64,000 nt of DNA from Neospora caninum Liverpool (taxonomy: Eukaryota > Apicomplexa > Conoidasida > Eucoccidiorida > Sarcocystidae): NCBI RefSeq assembly GCF_000208865.1, contig NC_018394.1, positions 455,635 to 519,634 of the forward strand, read 5' to 3'. The notes under the pieces are model-generated. The model saw only the letters and a list, made by a program, of their open reading frames with translations. It was not told the DNA's origin and did not search any database. The translations under genes were made by a program, and so were the position numbers. This document shows, piece after piece, positions 11,845-24,214 of this stretch (position 1 is its first letter; each line of letters opens with the position of its first letter).

Positions 11845-14108
11845 ACTGGAGTGCTGCCGTGTGAAGGGAATACGCAGCGGCAAAATTCTAGAGCCAGAGA
11901 GAAACCGCCTATAAGGCGTTTCTCGCGGCGACTCGGACGAAGCTCTTTGTCGTTTTTCACGTTTACGTGATGTTTGGAGGGGAGAGCACGGTCCGATATG
12001 AGTGCGGAGCTGTGTTGTTTGTCGGAAAAGGACTGTGCTCAGTTGCAGCCGCAATAACTCCTGGTGTTTCGCCGGTTGACGGAGGTGGCCAGGTGACTTC
12101 TTGTTGTCTCGTTATTTTTTGGTTAAGTTTTTTCCTCGTAGTCTATCCGCGCAGGACTTTCTCTGGAGACGAGAGGCCGAGCGACAAACGTGATGCACGG
12201 ACATTCACGTGGAAACAAATGCGATTTCTTCACAAACGGCAGCGACAGCTTCCCTGATGACCAGCCTGGATATGAGGGCCAACATTGCTCAATGCGTTGC
12301 ACTTCGCTACGAAGGGATGTTAAGCTTTTTTTCGGGGTGGATATATTCGGAGTCTACCCAAGTATTTTGTCACGGACAGAGATGGAGTGAACTAGATTTT
12401 TATTCAACACAACAGAGACTGGAAAAACGGGTTGGCCTTTGTCTTCGAATAGTCTTTTATAGCTAACGAGAGACCCCGAAGCTCCGCGCGATCGGTCTCG
12501 AACGGATCAAGAACCGATATCCAGAACGTCACAGATGGTCTTTCCTTGACTTCTCACGACCACAGCATTCTGCGGCTGCTCGGAAATACTTCAAGTATAG
12601 CTAAGGTACCAAACACGACACTGGAGAAAGGAGGTTTGTAGTCACTGTAGCCCCCCCTCCCCCCCAGAAACGCATTTGTCCTCACGGCAGTACATATCCG
12701 AGGAAGGCAGTGGCCTAAAAGTGTGTTTCGGCGTGCCTGTCTGACCGTCACTCTTTTACCAGTGTTCGCAATGACATTCGTCCCGCTTTTTGCCGTCCAC
12801 TGGAAGGCAGGTGACGGGCAAATTCAAGTGGAAACTGACAGCAGTCGCGGAAAAGCCTAACAGCTTGTCTCAAGCGCGACTACACAGCATTTCCATGGTG
12901 GTGCGTGCGGACACTGTGCACGAAATCCTTCAGCGATGACAATCTGTACCTTCTCTGTTACCCAGTGCTAGGGCATACACGCACGAAAACAAACATTTCC
13001 CCTCACTTTTCTACCGTCCCCGACCTTAATTCTGCCGATTCCTAACACAAATCACGACTGTGTGCTTGACGCTGAACAAAGAAGTTGTCCACTTTGCATC
13101 CCTAAGAATTAACCTCAACCGCACACGAACATTGACCCTCGTGAAAACTGGCTTACATCTCGAATGTCTTTGTGTACCGGTTCCAAGTAGTACTGCGTTA
13201 CTAGGACAGCATAGTTAAGATGACTAATGTGGAAATAAAACCAGTAAACATGGCTCGCCAGAATAAAGCCTCCCCGTCGCACTTTTCACGGAAAGCGCAA
13301 TGCCGTCGCGATTGATACCAGTCACGACCTCTGTTAGTGCGTACCACATCTGCGATAGTACCCATTTCGGCGCCGAACTAGCGAAAACTTTGGGAATGCA
13401 GACTGAGAGTCTGTGCGTGCATTGGGTTGTCAGTAGAGAGTATCCCCGCTCTTGACGGACCGGGCAAGTTTCGTCACGAGCGTGAGGTTTGCCGCGAGAC
13501 TCAGTCTTATGTCTCATGAAAGACGACGCTTCTTGAAACCTTCGACAAAGCTGGTCGCACACCCAAGAGTGTTTCTGGGATTTCTTGGCTGTCTGGGGCC
13601 GTTCCTACTTCCGCTCTCATGGCCTCACACAACGGATGTACGAGCTTGGGTTGTAGAAACAGTATTTTTGTTTCTGTGCGTTGCTCGACTGTAAGAAGCG
13701 AAGCCAAGTTCCTTTCTGAGAAACTGTTTCGCAAGGGTCGCCAACCACAACACCGGAAGTCGCCAACACCTGGCCGGTAGCCGAGTCGCGCCTCACAGCC
13801 TCTCCAAAGTCTACATTTGAAGACGTTCCTCTTCCTTAAGCTCTCCAAACCACTCTGACGGCCTGCTCTTTGTCCTGCCTCAAGATCCCCATTAGCATCT
13901 ACATGTGTGAAAAGATAGTTACATATATACAGGGATTTCGGTGTGGTCTGACTGGAAAAGCTCGTCCTGCACGTGAAGAAATAGCGCGTTCTTTTGGCGT
14001 GCGCCCGTGCTCGTCTTTTTGTTTCTCGCCTTCAGGCGTTCTGTATACGCCTTTCGTTCTCAGCGCCGTTCTTCAGTCTTAACCGCCGCACGCATCCGTT
14101 TTGATTTC
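11845..14108. other. Convergent intergenic region between SPM1 and GCP2
   Basis: This holds the 3' ends of SPM1 (rightward) and GCP2 (leftward). Just downstream of SPM1, at 11903-11926, GAGAAACCGCCTATAAGGCGTTTCTC is an inverted repeat able to form a hairpin. A C-rich run lies at 12650-12666. No frame here has a recognisable domain. Confidence 0.45.
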
Positions 14109-17100
14109 TCATCGCCCGACATCGTCTCGACTTCGAAGGAAGGCTGCCGCATATCCTTCTTCCTGGTGGTGCTCTGGTGCGCTCCCTTTTTCTGCTATTC
14201 GCGGTTCCGGTTCACCTTCTTCCTCGTCCAGCAGGGACTCATTGCCGTCTTCATCGTAGAACTCCTCAGAGAACGCGGAGTCTCTTCTCCGTCGAGGTTC
14301 GTCTTCACTGCCGGCGTCGTCTCCCAGGGAAGATCGCTCCTCTTCAGACCCATCGATGTCTCCGGTGTCGTGGAAATCTTCCGAGTCGCTCTCCGAGCTC
14401 CTGCATGCAGCCACGAACTCCTCTTCCCCGCCCTGAGAAAAAGATTTCCGAGCCTTTCTATCGCGGGCGCCGCGCGTTCCTTCCCCACGAATCCGTTCTT
14501 GAAACGACCGCAGGGCTGCGTCGAAGTCTTCGTCCTCGCCGTCTTCCTCACTTACTACAGAGTACGTTTCCCCCACTTCGTCGCTCAGTCCTTCGTCCGA
14601 AGCATGCCCCAGATCTCGAGTCCTGTTCTTGCCGCCTGCCACTGAAAACCTCTCTCTCGCCCTCACTCCGCCGTCTTCCTCTTCGTCGGCTCCCTCGCGC
14701 GTGCGACTCTGCCCCGCCGCGCTCCTCCCGCTGTCACCAGTGGAAAATACCGAAGACGGAACCTGAAACGGAGAAGCAGAGACGCCTCGACCGCCCAGAC
14801 CTTCTCCAGCACGCGACGACGCAGATGCACCACCTTGTCGAAGCGAAGTTGCAATCGTCTCTGGGAAGGGAGGCGGTCGCTCGAAAGCTCCAGTTCTTCG
14901 GGAAGTTGAAGGTCCATCAATCCCAGACAGGACAGACGTGACAGTCTGCCTCGGCGTGGAGGGCTGTCGCGGCTTCCACCCGCCTTCTCTCTCCAGAAGG
15001 CCTTCCTCGTTTCCCTCCTCTGCACTTTTCTCACGGGCGTGGGAGGACAGAGCTCGGGAAGGCGGTAGCAAAGGCGGCGACCCTGGGCGCAACTTGTCGC
15101 CACGATGCCACGAAGAGACAGGAGCGGCTTCTCTGTCGCCTGTCCAGACGCCGGTCTTCGGAGGCAATCCGCTGACACTTTCCTCTCCCGACGAGGGATG
15201 CATGCGAGCCTGCGACGGCCTCGAGACAGAAGCCGTTTGGGAAGGCGCACGCGACCGGGCAGAGAGACAGTCGTTGAAATTGAAGCGGAAGAGCAGGTGA
15301 GCGCTCGGCGAGGCGGGAAACCGGTTGCTGAAGGCCTCCAGTTTGCCTGCAGAGGACGCGCACCACACACAGGGGAAGGCGCCGGGATGCGCATGCAAGC
15401 TCCGCCCGGAGCTGAAGGGTAGAGAGACAAAGTGGTGCGGAGAAAAAAAACTCGGAAAAGACGGAAACGGCAGGAGAAACGCGGCTGGCCTCGAGGGCCA
15501 ACGTCAAGAGGAGTAAACTGAGAGACACAGAAAGCAACGGGAGAGCGCGAGAGAACGCGTGCCTTTCTCCTCGCCGAGACACAGCATGGTTTCCAGGCCA
15601 ACGGAAAGGGGAGAGAGCACGTCTCTGTCTCCTTCCGCAGGAAGCGCTTTGTCTCTTTCTGGTCTCCCGCGAGCTCAGCACCCCCCCCCCCCCCCCCGAA
15701 CAGGGACACGCGGGGAAACTCTGTGCGCGCCTCATTTTAGAACGTCCCGATGCAAATCGAAGACGCCGGCAGCCGATCCGTGTCTCTCCTCTGTCTTCCC
15801 CTTGGCAGTCGACCAGAACGAGCAGTCCTAGAGCGACGAAAAGACCCCATTTGCCTCGTGCCTTCTGCCTCACTGCCTGTCTAATCTCCCCCCTTTTCCT
15901 TTCCGCGGGGACTTACTGAGAAACTCTGCAAAGTTTTCTCGGAAGCTCGTCCCGGCACTCCGCACCATGCCCCCGAAGCCTGCGCTGTCGACCGTCGCGC
16001 GAACTTGCTGGCGTCGGGCTGCGCGGATCCGTTCTCGCGAGTTCATTCCAGGCGCCTTCGCTTGCGCTCCCGCGCCGTTCTCGCATGCATTGCGCGCTTC
16101 GCGGGGTTCCGTCTCCGACAGTCCCCGCTCGGCCTCGCCAGCTGCGTCGCTCTTGGGTGCGAGGGAAGTCGAGGCGAGCAAGCCTCTCGTGGACAGCAGA
16201 GGGAAATCTGGAGGGTCAAAGGAGAACTTTCTGACGTGCCGACTAAAGACGAGGCAAATCGTCAAGCATTTGCTGGCTGCCTGGAGCAGGCCGAGATCCT
16301 CCAGAAACAAGTCGCGCAGGAGACACGAAAGAAAGCGCGCATGCAGTTCTTGGACATCTGCGAAGGAGTACGTCGGCGAGGCCGCGCCACCAGACGCAGG
16401 CGAGCACGCGAGGGCCACAGATGAAAGCGACTGGAGATGCCGCCGTAGAGCAGAGTAGTGAAGGGCGATAACCTGAAAAACCAGAAGCGAAACACGGCGG
16501 TTCAATATAGACGAGTCAACACCCAAGCTACCATGGTGATCCTAGAGGAGAGGGTGACACCACTGAGCACGCCTTTCCTTTCTCTTTTTCCAGTCACTTA
16601 CATATATGTACGCTGATGTACATATATATATATATATATATGCCTATATGTATATGCATGTATGTGTATATGTAGATGTATGTGAACATGCATATCTATG
16701 GGTGTGTGAAAAAAGAGCTGTAGAAGTGACAAGAGAATTCCTCCCTTCTTTCCCTGTCGCTCCATATTTGCATGGATACGCACAGAAAGAACACAGATAT
16801 TCATGAATACACCTATCCGCATATATATATTATATACATCGTGCTTGGAGTTTCTCCTGTTCCAGCCTCTGGCGACGTACATCTGTGGTGGCGTAGAAAA
16901 GAAGATTTCGCGTGAAGATGCGCATCTCCTCGCCGATCGCCACAGTTTGGCGAAGATGGACAGGCATGTCGGCAAAGGAGAAGAGGCTCTGCGAAAAGAA
17001 TGCAAATCAACAAATCAACTTTCTGGTGCGCCTCTTGTTCGCTTTAACATTCACCATCGCTCGTCCCCACGCGTAAGTTTTCCACGTAAATCTACTCCAC

Positions 17101-20100
17101 AGCAATGAACCAAAAAAACTCGCGAAAAAACACTCCTCCTGATTTCTCCACGCACACACAGAAGCAACGCATGCGCCCTCGCGTATACGTATACACAAAG
17201 GCACACACCGATACAAACATTTTAGATATGTACAGCTCTAAACACATCCATATAGAGACAGGTACGGATATATATATATATATATGTATATTTATTCGTG
17301 GGCATATTGGGACTCTATATTATATGCTTCCATATGTGTCGCGTGCCGTTGTTACCATGAGCCAGGTGCACAGAATAACGGCTGCAAGGATTCGGCGAGT
17401 CGCATGGAACAGAATTTGCGTTCGTCTGTGGATGTGCTCTGGAAGACGTTTTTCCCTCCATCTTTCTATTTCCTGAGTCGACTCGCCACGCAGTTGGAAG
17501 AGCCGAGAAAAAACGAGCGCGTCGTCGGTTCAGACTCACGCGTGTTTCGTGGATGTGCATCCACAGCTGATTCAGCTGGCGATGCGCAAGGTGAAGATGC
17601 AGGAGAAGTCGAAAGACGAGCTCGTAGCCGCACAGAGCCTTGCTGGTGTAGAGGAGCGAGAGCGGCCAGCCGCAGCGGTACCGCAGACACACTCGCCGGC
17701 ACCACTCTGAAGAGAGAAAAAAAAGAAAGAGATAGAAATGGAAGGCAAGAAGAGATAGAAAGAAGAGAAGAAACGGAAGGCAAGAAGAGATAGAAAGAAG
17801 AGAAGAAACGGAAGGCAAGAAGAGATAGAAAGAAGAGAAGAAACGGAAGGCAAGAAGAGATAGAAAGAAGAGAAGAAACAGAAGGCAAGAAGAGATGGAA
17901 GGAAAGAAGAAGAGATGGAAGGAGAGAAGAGATGGAGAGAAAGGAATAGAGAACCAAAAGGAAGACAGGGGAGAGAGAGACGACCGAAACATGTGGAGAT
18001 GGAGAGGAAAGGGAGAAAAGGGACGGATGCGAAGGACGAAGGCAACTGATGGAAAGGACATGGCATCAAACAACGTGGTTTTGATGAGCGAAAACTCGGA
18101 CCAGATTCATGGACGCTAACGACAGAACGACACCGACGGCAACTGGATGAGGAGAAATCACTCCGAGGCACTTCGAGCCTCCCCTCTTGCCGTTTGTTTT
18201 CTCTTTTTTGCTGTTCGTTTCAGCTGCTTGTACCTGACGGCGAGGGCCTGCGGAAGGGAGTCGAGCTGTTGCCGTTCGTTGTGCCTTCGCCTCCGATCAC
18301 TCCGGAGGACTTGGACAGCCCCAAGAGAGTCCTCAAGTTGTCTTCTTCGTGTGCATGCGCCAGGAGCTGGGCGGCTTCACACAGCGAAGGGACGGGATGC
18401 ATGAAGAAGGAGATCTTCTCTTTCAGTCTGAAAAGACAAAGGCCGGAGGGATACAGCCGCGAGGCTGCGAAAATCCCCTGGTTGCCGAAAGACCCACCAC
18501 CCCCAGAATCCACATAGCGAGTCATCCAGCTTCATGAGATCTCTCCCCACCGATTTTGCTACATATATATATATATATGTACACATATATGTTGCGTGCC
18601 TAGAGCTTTACGTGGGGACAGAAGCAGTCGCAGAGTCGCATGCTCTGGGGCCTTTCGGCATCTCCTGCATGCAGCTGGCGAATAAAAGCATCTGACCCCA
18701 ATCAGGAGGATGCGACATGCATACAATTCCTTATGCATGCGCATCTCCACATTGAACATTTATACAGGAAGCGAGAGACACACACACAAAGACCTACACA
18801 TATTCACGTTACAACGGCTGCTGCCCTACAGTCTCTCTGTGTGTATGCAGATATGCATGAACCTATAGGTAGGAAACTCAAGGCATATGTACACGTCTAG
18901 ATACACATGGTTGCTTTGCCCCGAAAATGAAGGCTGCATATTGTTTCCTGTTTGTTCCTTACGTTTCCAGTCCACTGACGCTCCGAATCGCTTGCTCCAT
19001 GCACCCTTCCAGACCGGCTATTTCTTGTAGCGTTGCGTGCCACGTGACCCCGCCCGAGAGACCTGGCGCCCCAGAGCCTGCGCAGAGAGCGCCGTCGGCT
19101 GGCGCCGCAAACTCAAAAAAGTGCTGGAGGAAATCGGCTCTCCCGACGAGGAAGAAATCGTGTAGCAGCTCGAGGGTTCGAGGCAGTTCCAGCGAGTGAA
19201 AGAAAAAGTGCATGAGGTGGGAAGACGCCCGTGCGCACGCAGCGGGGAGGAGCGGAAGCAGACGCGGAGACAGCGAAGGCGACGCGCCAGGTCGCCCGTC
19301 AGCCGGCAGAAAGGACGCGGGCGGCGGCAAACCCTGGAGGGAAAGAAAAAACGCGAGGGAGAAGGCAGAAGGAAGAGAAGAAACGAAATCTACAAGCGGT
19401 CGGATAAGCCCGTTTGATCAACTCTCTCCGCTTTCCAGCTGGGCCGCAGAAAAGTGGAGAAGACACCGAGCTCTACGAGCGACTGACGGTCCATGCATGC
19501 ATACTCACAGACACTACACACACAGGATACCATTTGAATAGCACGGCGAAAAAGAATTTAAACTTTACACATGCAGAATGCCGTCTGTGGCGATTGAACG
19601 TCTTCCCTGCTAAATCCCTTTTCGTGGTTTGAGACCGAGAGGCAGAGCGCAGGCTGGGAACAGTTGCCCGCGAGAGATGCGCGAGGAAATCGCTTTCCTC
19701 TCTTCCTCTGCTTCCGAGCAACAGGGACGTATAACGAGGTGCCATGTGTCTCGTATACAGACTGATACTCTTTCTTCTTGCAATCAAAAGGGGCGCTGCG
19801 CTAGGCTTGTTTCCACCTGCAATTCACACTTTGTAACACACCTATCTATGCACGCATCTGCACACATATGCACGCTCCTTACGCCTCTCTGGTACCGCAG
19901 TCTTTCCCTCTACCCATACACGTATATATATATATATATATCGCTTTCTTCACGGGTATTCCTCCATTCCCGCCTTGTCAGCCAGAGCCGCTCAGAATTT
20001 TTTGCGCCTCTCACTTACTGTGTAGCTGCAGCTGTTGAGAACGTACACGTACAGCCCGGCTCGGTGAATATCTCGCGCGTGCGGCTTTAAAGAGTTCGGG

Positions 20101-23100
20101 ACCAGACTCTCGACAAGGACGAACCTCCGCCTGCACCATTCACCTGCACAGGGCCTGAAATCGGTCCACGGCTGATCGAGGGAACTTCCTGATGGCAAAA
20201 GCGAACGCAGACGAGGAAAGCGACGCGTGAGAAAAAGACACGCGCAACACCTTTTCAAGTCCACCCTTACTAGACAGAGGGTCAGGACTCTGGGAATAGC
20301 GATGCATGCAAACCAACATGTCTCCAGATATACCGATGACTGTATGCATGCACGTGTTACAGTGCGTATGACTATGCATGTCTAGGGTATGTTTATCTAT
20401 GTTGTCTCATGTAAGTAACGGCATACCGTGACATATGGAGTGACGTATGCATGTGCACCTGTACGGTTTGGATTTCTGTTGTTCATATGTCGACAGACTA
20501 ATGCATGCCGTGTCGCGATCGATGCATGACAGAAAAGGCTACACACCGAACCCAGCCACTCTCTTTGCGGGTGTGTATGTACACTTTCCACCGCGTGCGA
20601 GTCTGTCACCGGAGGCTCCTTGTCGCCGGCTTCAACAAAGACGCTTGCAGAGACTGCAGAAACCGAGGGAGGCATTCGCGCTGCTGACACGCGACGCTCT
20701 TCAGCGAGCCGGGTGCCCCCTGTCTTCTTTCGGGAGCGTCAAACGAGCAAAAACGTGGAAACTCAGGCAAGAGCAAGAACTCTAGACAGATATGCATGCA
20801 TTGAAATACATCGAAATTTTATATGCAAAACGTCGCGCTCTGTACACTCCCACAAACATACGCCGCACACAGATCGGTGGACAGATCTACGGATCTCTAC
20901 GAATATCGATCCTCACACGCCTCCAAAGATGCACACACGCTTACATCTATCGATCCGTCTAAATATATGGTAAATATATGGATATAGATATCGATAGACG
21001 TGAAAATATCGAGAGGTGGGCTGATAAAGTTGTAGATATGATGCACTGACATAGTCGCCAGCATGCGCCTACCTGAGGTTGCCACGCCAGACAAGGACGC
21101 AGCTAGAGAGGCGCCTCTCCATTCTGAGGTGGGCTCGCCCTCGGCGACGACCGTCGGGTCCTCGCTGCAGATTCGGAAGCGCAAAAGCGACAAGGAGACA
21201 GAGACAGCCCCATAAAGCGTCATTTGTTCATGCTGAGGGGAGTGTGTGTCAGGCACGCGGAGAGAACTTCATAGACCATAGACGCAGCTGTGCATTAAAA
21301 CTGGGAAAATGAAAACTCAGTCTGACAGCGGCTACGAGCGACTTTCTCCCACGAGCGGCTGCAGCCTTTCCAGGGAGCGGCGCATGCACTCGAGAACCCT
21401 TTGGCCTTTTAGGCCACGCGGCGCTCCGACCCTTCCTACGGTCTCACCGGATGAAGAATTCGCCGTAAGTATCTTGGAGGACGCCATGGTGGACCCAGTT
21501 CTCGACGATTCGCGCAAGAGGCGCAGCGGCTTTTTCAAAGATGAAACGGCAGATTTCCTGATTTGCGTCGTTGCACGGCAGGCGCTTCTTCACCTCTTCA
21601 GCTGCGTCGAGGAGTTCGCCACCCCGCTTGCCCCACGCCTCCCGCACGACCGCCTCGGCGACGCCCAAGGCCCTCGCGACCGGCCCCAGTTGGGCTCTGA
21701 GGCCCTGGAGGGTCAGGCGCCCCCTGCGGATCTCGCCCTCCCACACGCCGACGCGGATCCCGAGTTCCTCGACGATTTTCTTGATCGCCCCACAGAACGC
21801 CTCGGCGATCTCGCCGCCCCAGCCCGAGAGGCTCGTCGCGCGCGTGGAAGAGCCGAAAGCTACCACTGAAGCTTTCGAGGCACTGTTGCGCCTGCCGGCG
21901 AGCTCGAGGAAAACGAGGAGAAGCCGCAGGCTGCATGCGGCCGGCAAGAGCGGTGGGAGCATTTGGCTCAGAGCTGCGTCTTCCGAGGCTGCTTGAGAAA
22001 CCGACAAGGCGAACGCATGCCCGCCGCGCGACTCGGACGCGTGAAAGGGACCAGGCGGGCCAGAACTGCCGGGAAGCCCAGGGACGAGAGACGTGGAGCG
22101 GTCATCTCCATCGGTCGACACTCGGGAAAGTTCTCCAAAGTCCGGCGACTGGCCGCCTAGACGGAGCAGCGGATGAAGCCAGTAGTGGAAGGAAGGGAGC
22201 GGCGGATCCGGGGACGCACTGGGTGCCGGGCGGGGAGGACTGCCTGGCGCGTTTGTAGACGCGGGTTCCTGCTCAACTTGCGAGGAAATCGCGAGAATGC
22301 GGATGAGCGTACCGTCAAGACCCGACAAGCAGAACAGCAGGTCTTCGAGGAGGAACCGCTCCTTCACCTCTCGCGAGAGCGCCGACCAGTCCGCGTGGAG
22401 TCGCCGCATCACCCAATCGTTTTCTCCCAAACTCTCGGCGCCCACAGAGCGCCAGCTTTCGGCCAGCGAAGGCCGAACAGAGGCGCCCGTTGCCGAGGAG
22501 CGCGCCGCACCAGAGACGGAAAAGCGCGCGGCCAGGGCCCGGTCCGCAGCGGCAACGCGCAATGAAGGATCGCCGGCGGCGCCTTCTCGCTCTTGCGCGG
22601 AGGCCTGCAGAGTCGGCTCGTCCACGTAGGGAGAGAGAGAGAGAGGCGGATTGGCGAAGGGCGACGCGTTGGAGATAAAGCTGGCCAAAGGCACGCCCAG
22701 GAACTTTTCCCGCTTTAGCAGGGAGTCGTCGATTTCACTCGGGCCGAGGAGGCTGTGAGGCACGACGCGATCCCAGGACGGCGCAACTCGCACGCCTGCA
22801 GGCACCAGGCGCCAGCCGCTGTGCATGCAGGGCGGAGAGGCTTCAGAGTCAAAGAGCGGCTTACTGGCCTTGACTGCCCCGCGGCAAGACGCAGACGAGA
22901 ACTGAGAGAGCCGAGAGCCAGAAGGAAATCTGAAGAACCCTGGGTCCGAGGGTCGCCGTTTCTCGCGGTCTTCGTCCGATGCCGACGACGCAAACGCGGG
23001 CTTCCCCACGGCGACAAGCCGTGCAGAGTTTTGAGCATCTCCGCCGTTATCGGAGATGCGCAGAGAGAGAAACTGGCCCGTGTGGCAATTCTGAAGGAGA

Positions 23101-24029
23101 ATCTCTTCGTCTAGATGCAAGACGGACGAGGGAGGGGACCTCGCAGAGCCAGAGCGACCGTCCGCGTTCGCCGAGTCGGGGTCGGACACACTCTCGGAGG
23201 AACCGCGAGATTGTTCCACGCCGCCACAAGTGCCCGGCGTTGCGCGAAGAAGCCGCCAGCGACAGCGGCGATCGACGCGCGTGAGAAGACTCTTCACGGA
23301 CCCGTCTGGAACGACGCCTCGGGCGCAAACGACGCCGACGTCCTCTTCGTCTGGCGCACCAAACAGTGCACAGGCTGCGGGAAGGGAAGGGGAAGTTGAC
23401 GTGCCTGAGGAGCCGACGGGCGGCGACGGACTCTGCCCAGGTCGAGAGCTGTGAAGGCGCTGAGCGAATTGACGGATTTCGGTTCGGCGCGGGCAACAAA
23501 GGAGCCAGAGCTGTGTGCGAGTTTGAGAAAGAATCCCTTCTCGTGATTCTTCGGAACCAGACACATTCTGACTCCCGTTTCCAGGGCCCAACGGAAAGGA
23601 GCGCGGAAGGCCGGCGACGAGAAGCACTTCCTCGTCCGCGTGCACGACGTCGCCGACGACTGGAGATGAAGCCCGCAAAAGCGAAAACTCCGAGCTGCAG
23701 AGGGGACGGTACGGGTGAGTGGCCGTGCAACAAAGAGGCAAAAGGTGTGTGCTTGAGGCGGAATCCGTCGACGGCAGCGGGGCCGGAAACGGCGAGGGTG
23801 GAACCTGCCCACGCTTGGTCACCGAGGAAAACGGCGTACTTGGAGCGGTGACTTTTTCCAGAGAAGCGAAGGAACTCTGGGGAAATGCCGGGCAAGGACT
23901 GGATTGGCCTGAAAGATCCCCCAGACTAATATAGTACGGCTGCTTCGCGCTGCGAGAGGCATCCAGGGTCGACCGCAACCCAACTTGTGCTCCGTACGCA
24001 AGGGAGCCGGCTAACGGGGGGAGCGGCAT
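14109..24029 (-). CDS. GCP2: Gamma-tubulin complex component 2, with long N- and C-terminal extensions
   Basis: GCP2 and GCP3 hold gamma-tubulin in the small complex that nucleates microtubules at spindle poles and the apical centre. Nine exons (minus strand): 21448-24029, 21073-21164, 20019-20188, 18963-19333, 18234-18427, 17540-17706, 16881-16988, 15917-16472, 14109-15346. Every splice phase agrees, giving 1825 residues, about twice human GCP2. Residues 1-548 are a parasite extension. GRIP1 starts near 549: [17 protein letters not shown] matches human VEDLLYVLVGVDG, and [15 protein letters not shown] matches IYRGIIHDPYSEFMV. Later blocks are [42 protein letters not shown] (human KWPLSLIINRKAL), [18 protein letters not shown] and [17 protein letters not shown]. 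The gene ends in an acidic Ser/Glu/Asp tail of about 390 residues. WPLSL favours GCP2 over GCP3. The ATG at 24029 has a CAAAATG context. The second and third exons are the least certain. Confidence 0.9.
15681..15697 (+). repeat. Poly-C tract of 17
   Basis: A homopolymer of 17 C residues (G on the GCP2 sense strand) inside the last GCP2 intron. It is likely length-polymorphic and prone to sequencing error. Confidence 0.9.
16620..16650 (+). repeat. (TA)n microsatellite
   Basis: A TATATA run flanked by TATG/CATA-type degenerate repeats inside the GCP2 intron between the eighth and seventh-last coding blocks. One of many such tracts here, almost all in introns or intergenic DNA. Confidence 0.85.
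17740..17945 (+). repeat. 35-bp purine-rich minisatellite in a GCP2 intron
   Basis: Four near-perfect copies of a 35-bp unit (GGAAGGCAAGAAGAGATAGA followed by 15 more purine-rich bases) start at 17740, 17775, 17810 and 17845, followed by diverged copies to about 17945. On the sense strand of GCP2 the array is almost pure pyrimidine and ends about 30 bases before the acceptor used at 17706, so it acts as an extended polypyrimidine tract. It is open in several minus-strand frames (Ser/Leu/Phe-rich translations), but that is a repeat effect, not coding. Confidence 0.9.
20300..20530. repeat. Cluster of TGCATG motifs in a GCP2 intron
   Basis: TGCATG or GCATGC occurs about six times in 230 bases (near 20304, 20344, 20374, 20447, 20502 and 20521). 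In Toxoplasma GCATGC is a known over-represented, promoter-active motif bound by ApiAP2-type proteins. Here it lies inside an intron and not in front of the gene. Confidence 0.6.
20573..20584 (+). other. Dispersed near-palindrome GTGTATGTACAC (GCP2 intron)
   Basis: Exact copy of a 12-mer whose 5-base arms GTGTA/TACAC are complementary around a central TG. It is in the intron between the second and third GCP2 exons. Confidence 0.8.
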
Positions 24030-24202
24030 TTTGAGGAACGCGGAGAGAAGAGGGAATCAAACGAAACAAAAACTGAGGGTTCTCCAGGCGAAATGTTCTT
24101 CGTAGCAGCAACAAACGGAGCTGTCACTCCGCGTGTCGCTGGTCGACAGAGCGCACGACTGACTGCAGCGAGGGGTGACGTGACGCCTCCAGCTCCATCA
24201 AG

Positions 24203-24214
24203 GTGTATGTACAC
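24203..24214 (+). other. Dispersed near-palindrome GTGTATGTACAC (upstream of GCP2)
   Basis: Exact 12-mer lying 174 bases upstream of the GCP2 start codon, in its 5' UTR or promoter. Confidence 0.8.

Noticed and set aside
17315..18073. Long minus-strand frame rich in Ser, Phe and Leu
   Set aside because: Most of it is the 35-bp minisatellite read through. Only the part downstream of the acceptor at 17706 is real GCP2 exon.
20606..20797. Possible extra GCP2 exon
   Set aside because: The exon 21073-21164 joins 20019-20188 directly in phase through good splice sites, and the candidate has no similarity to GCP2.
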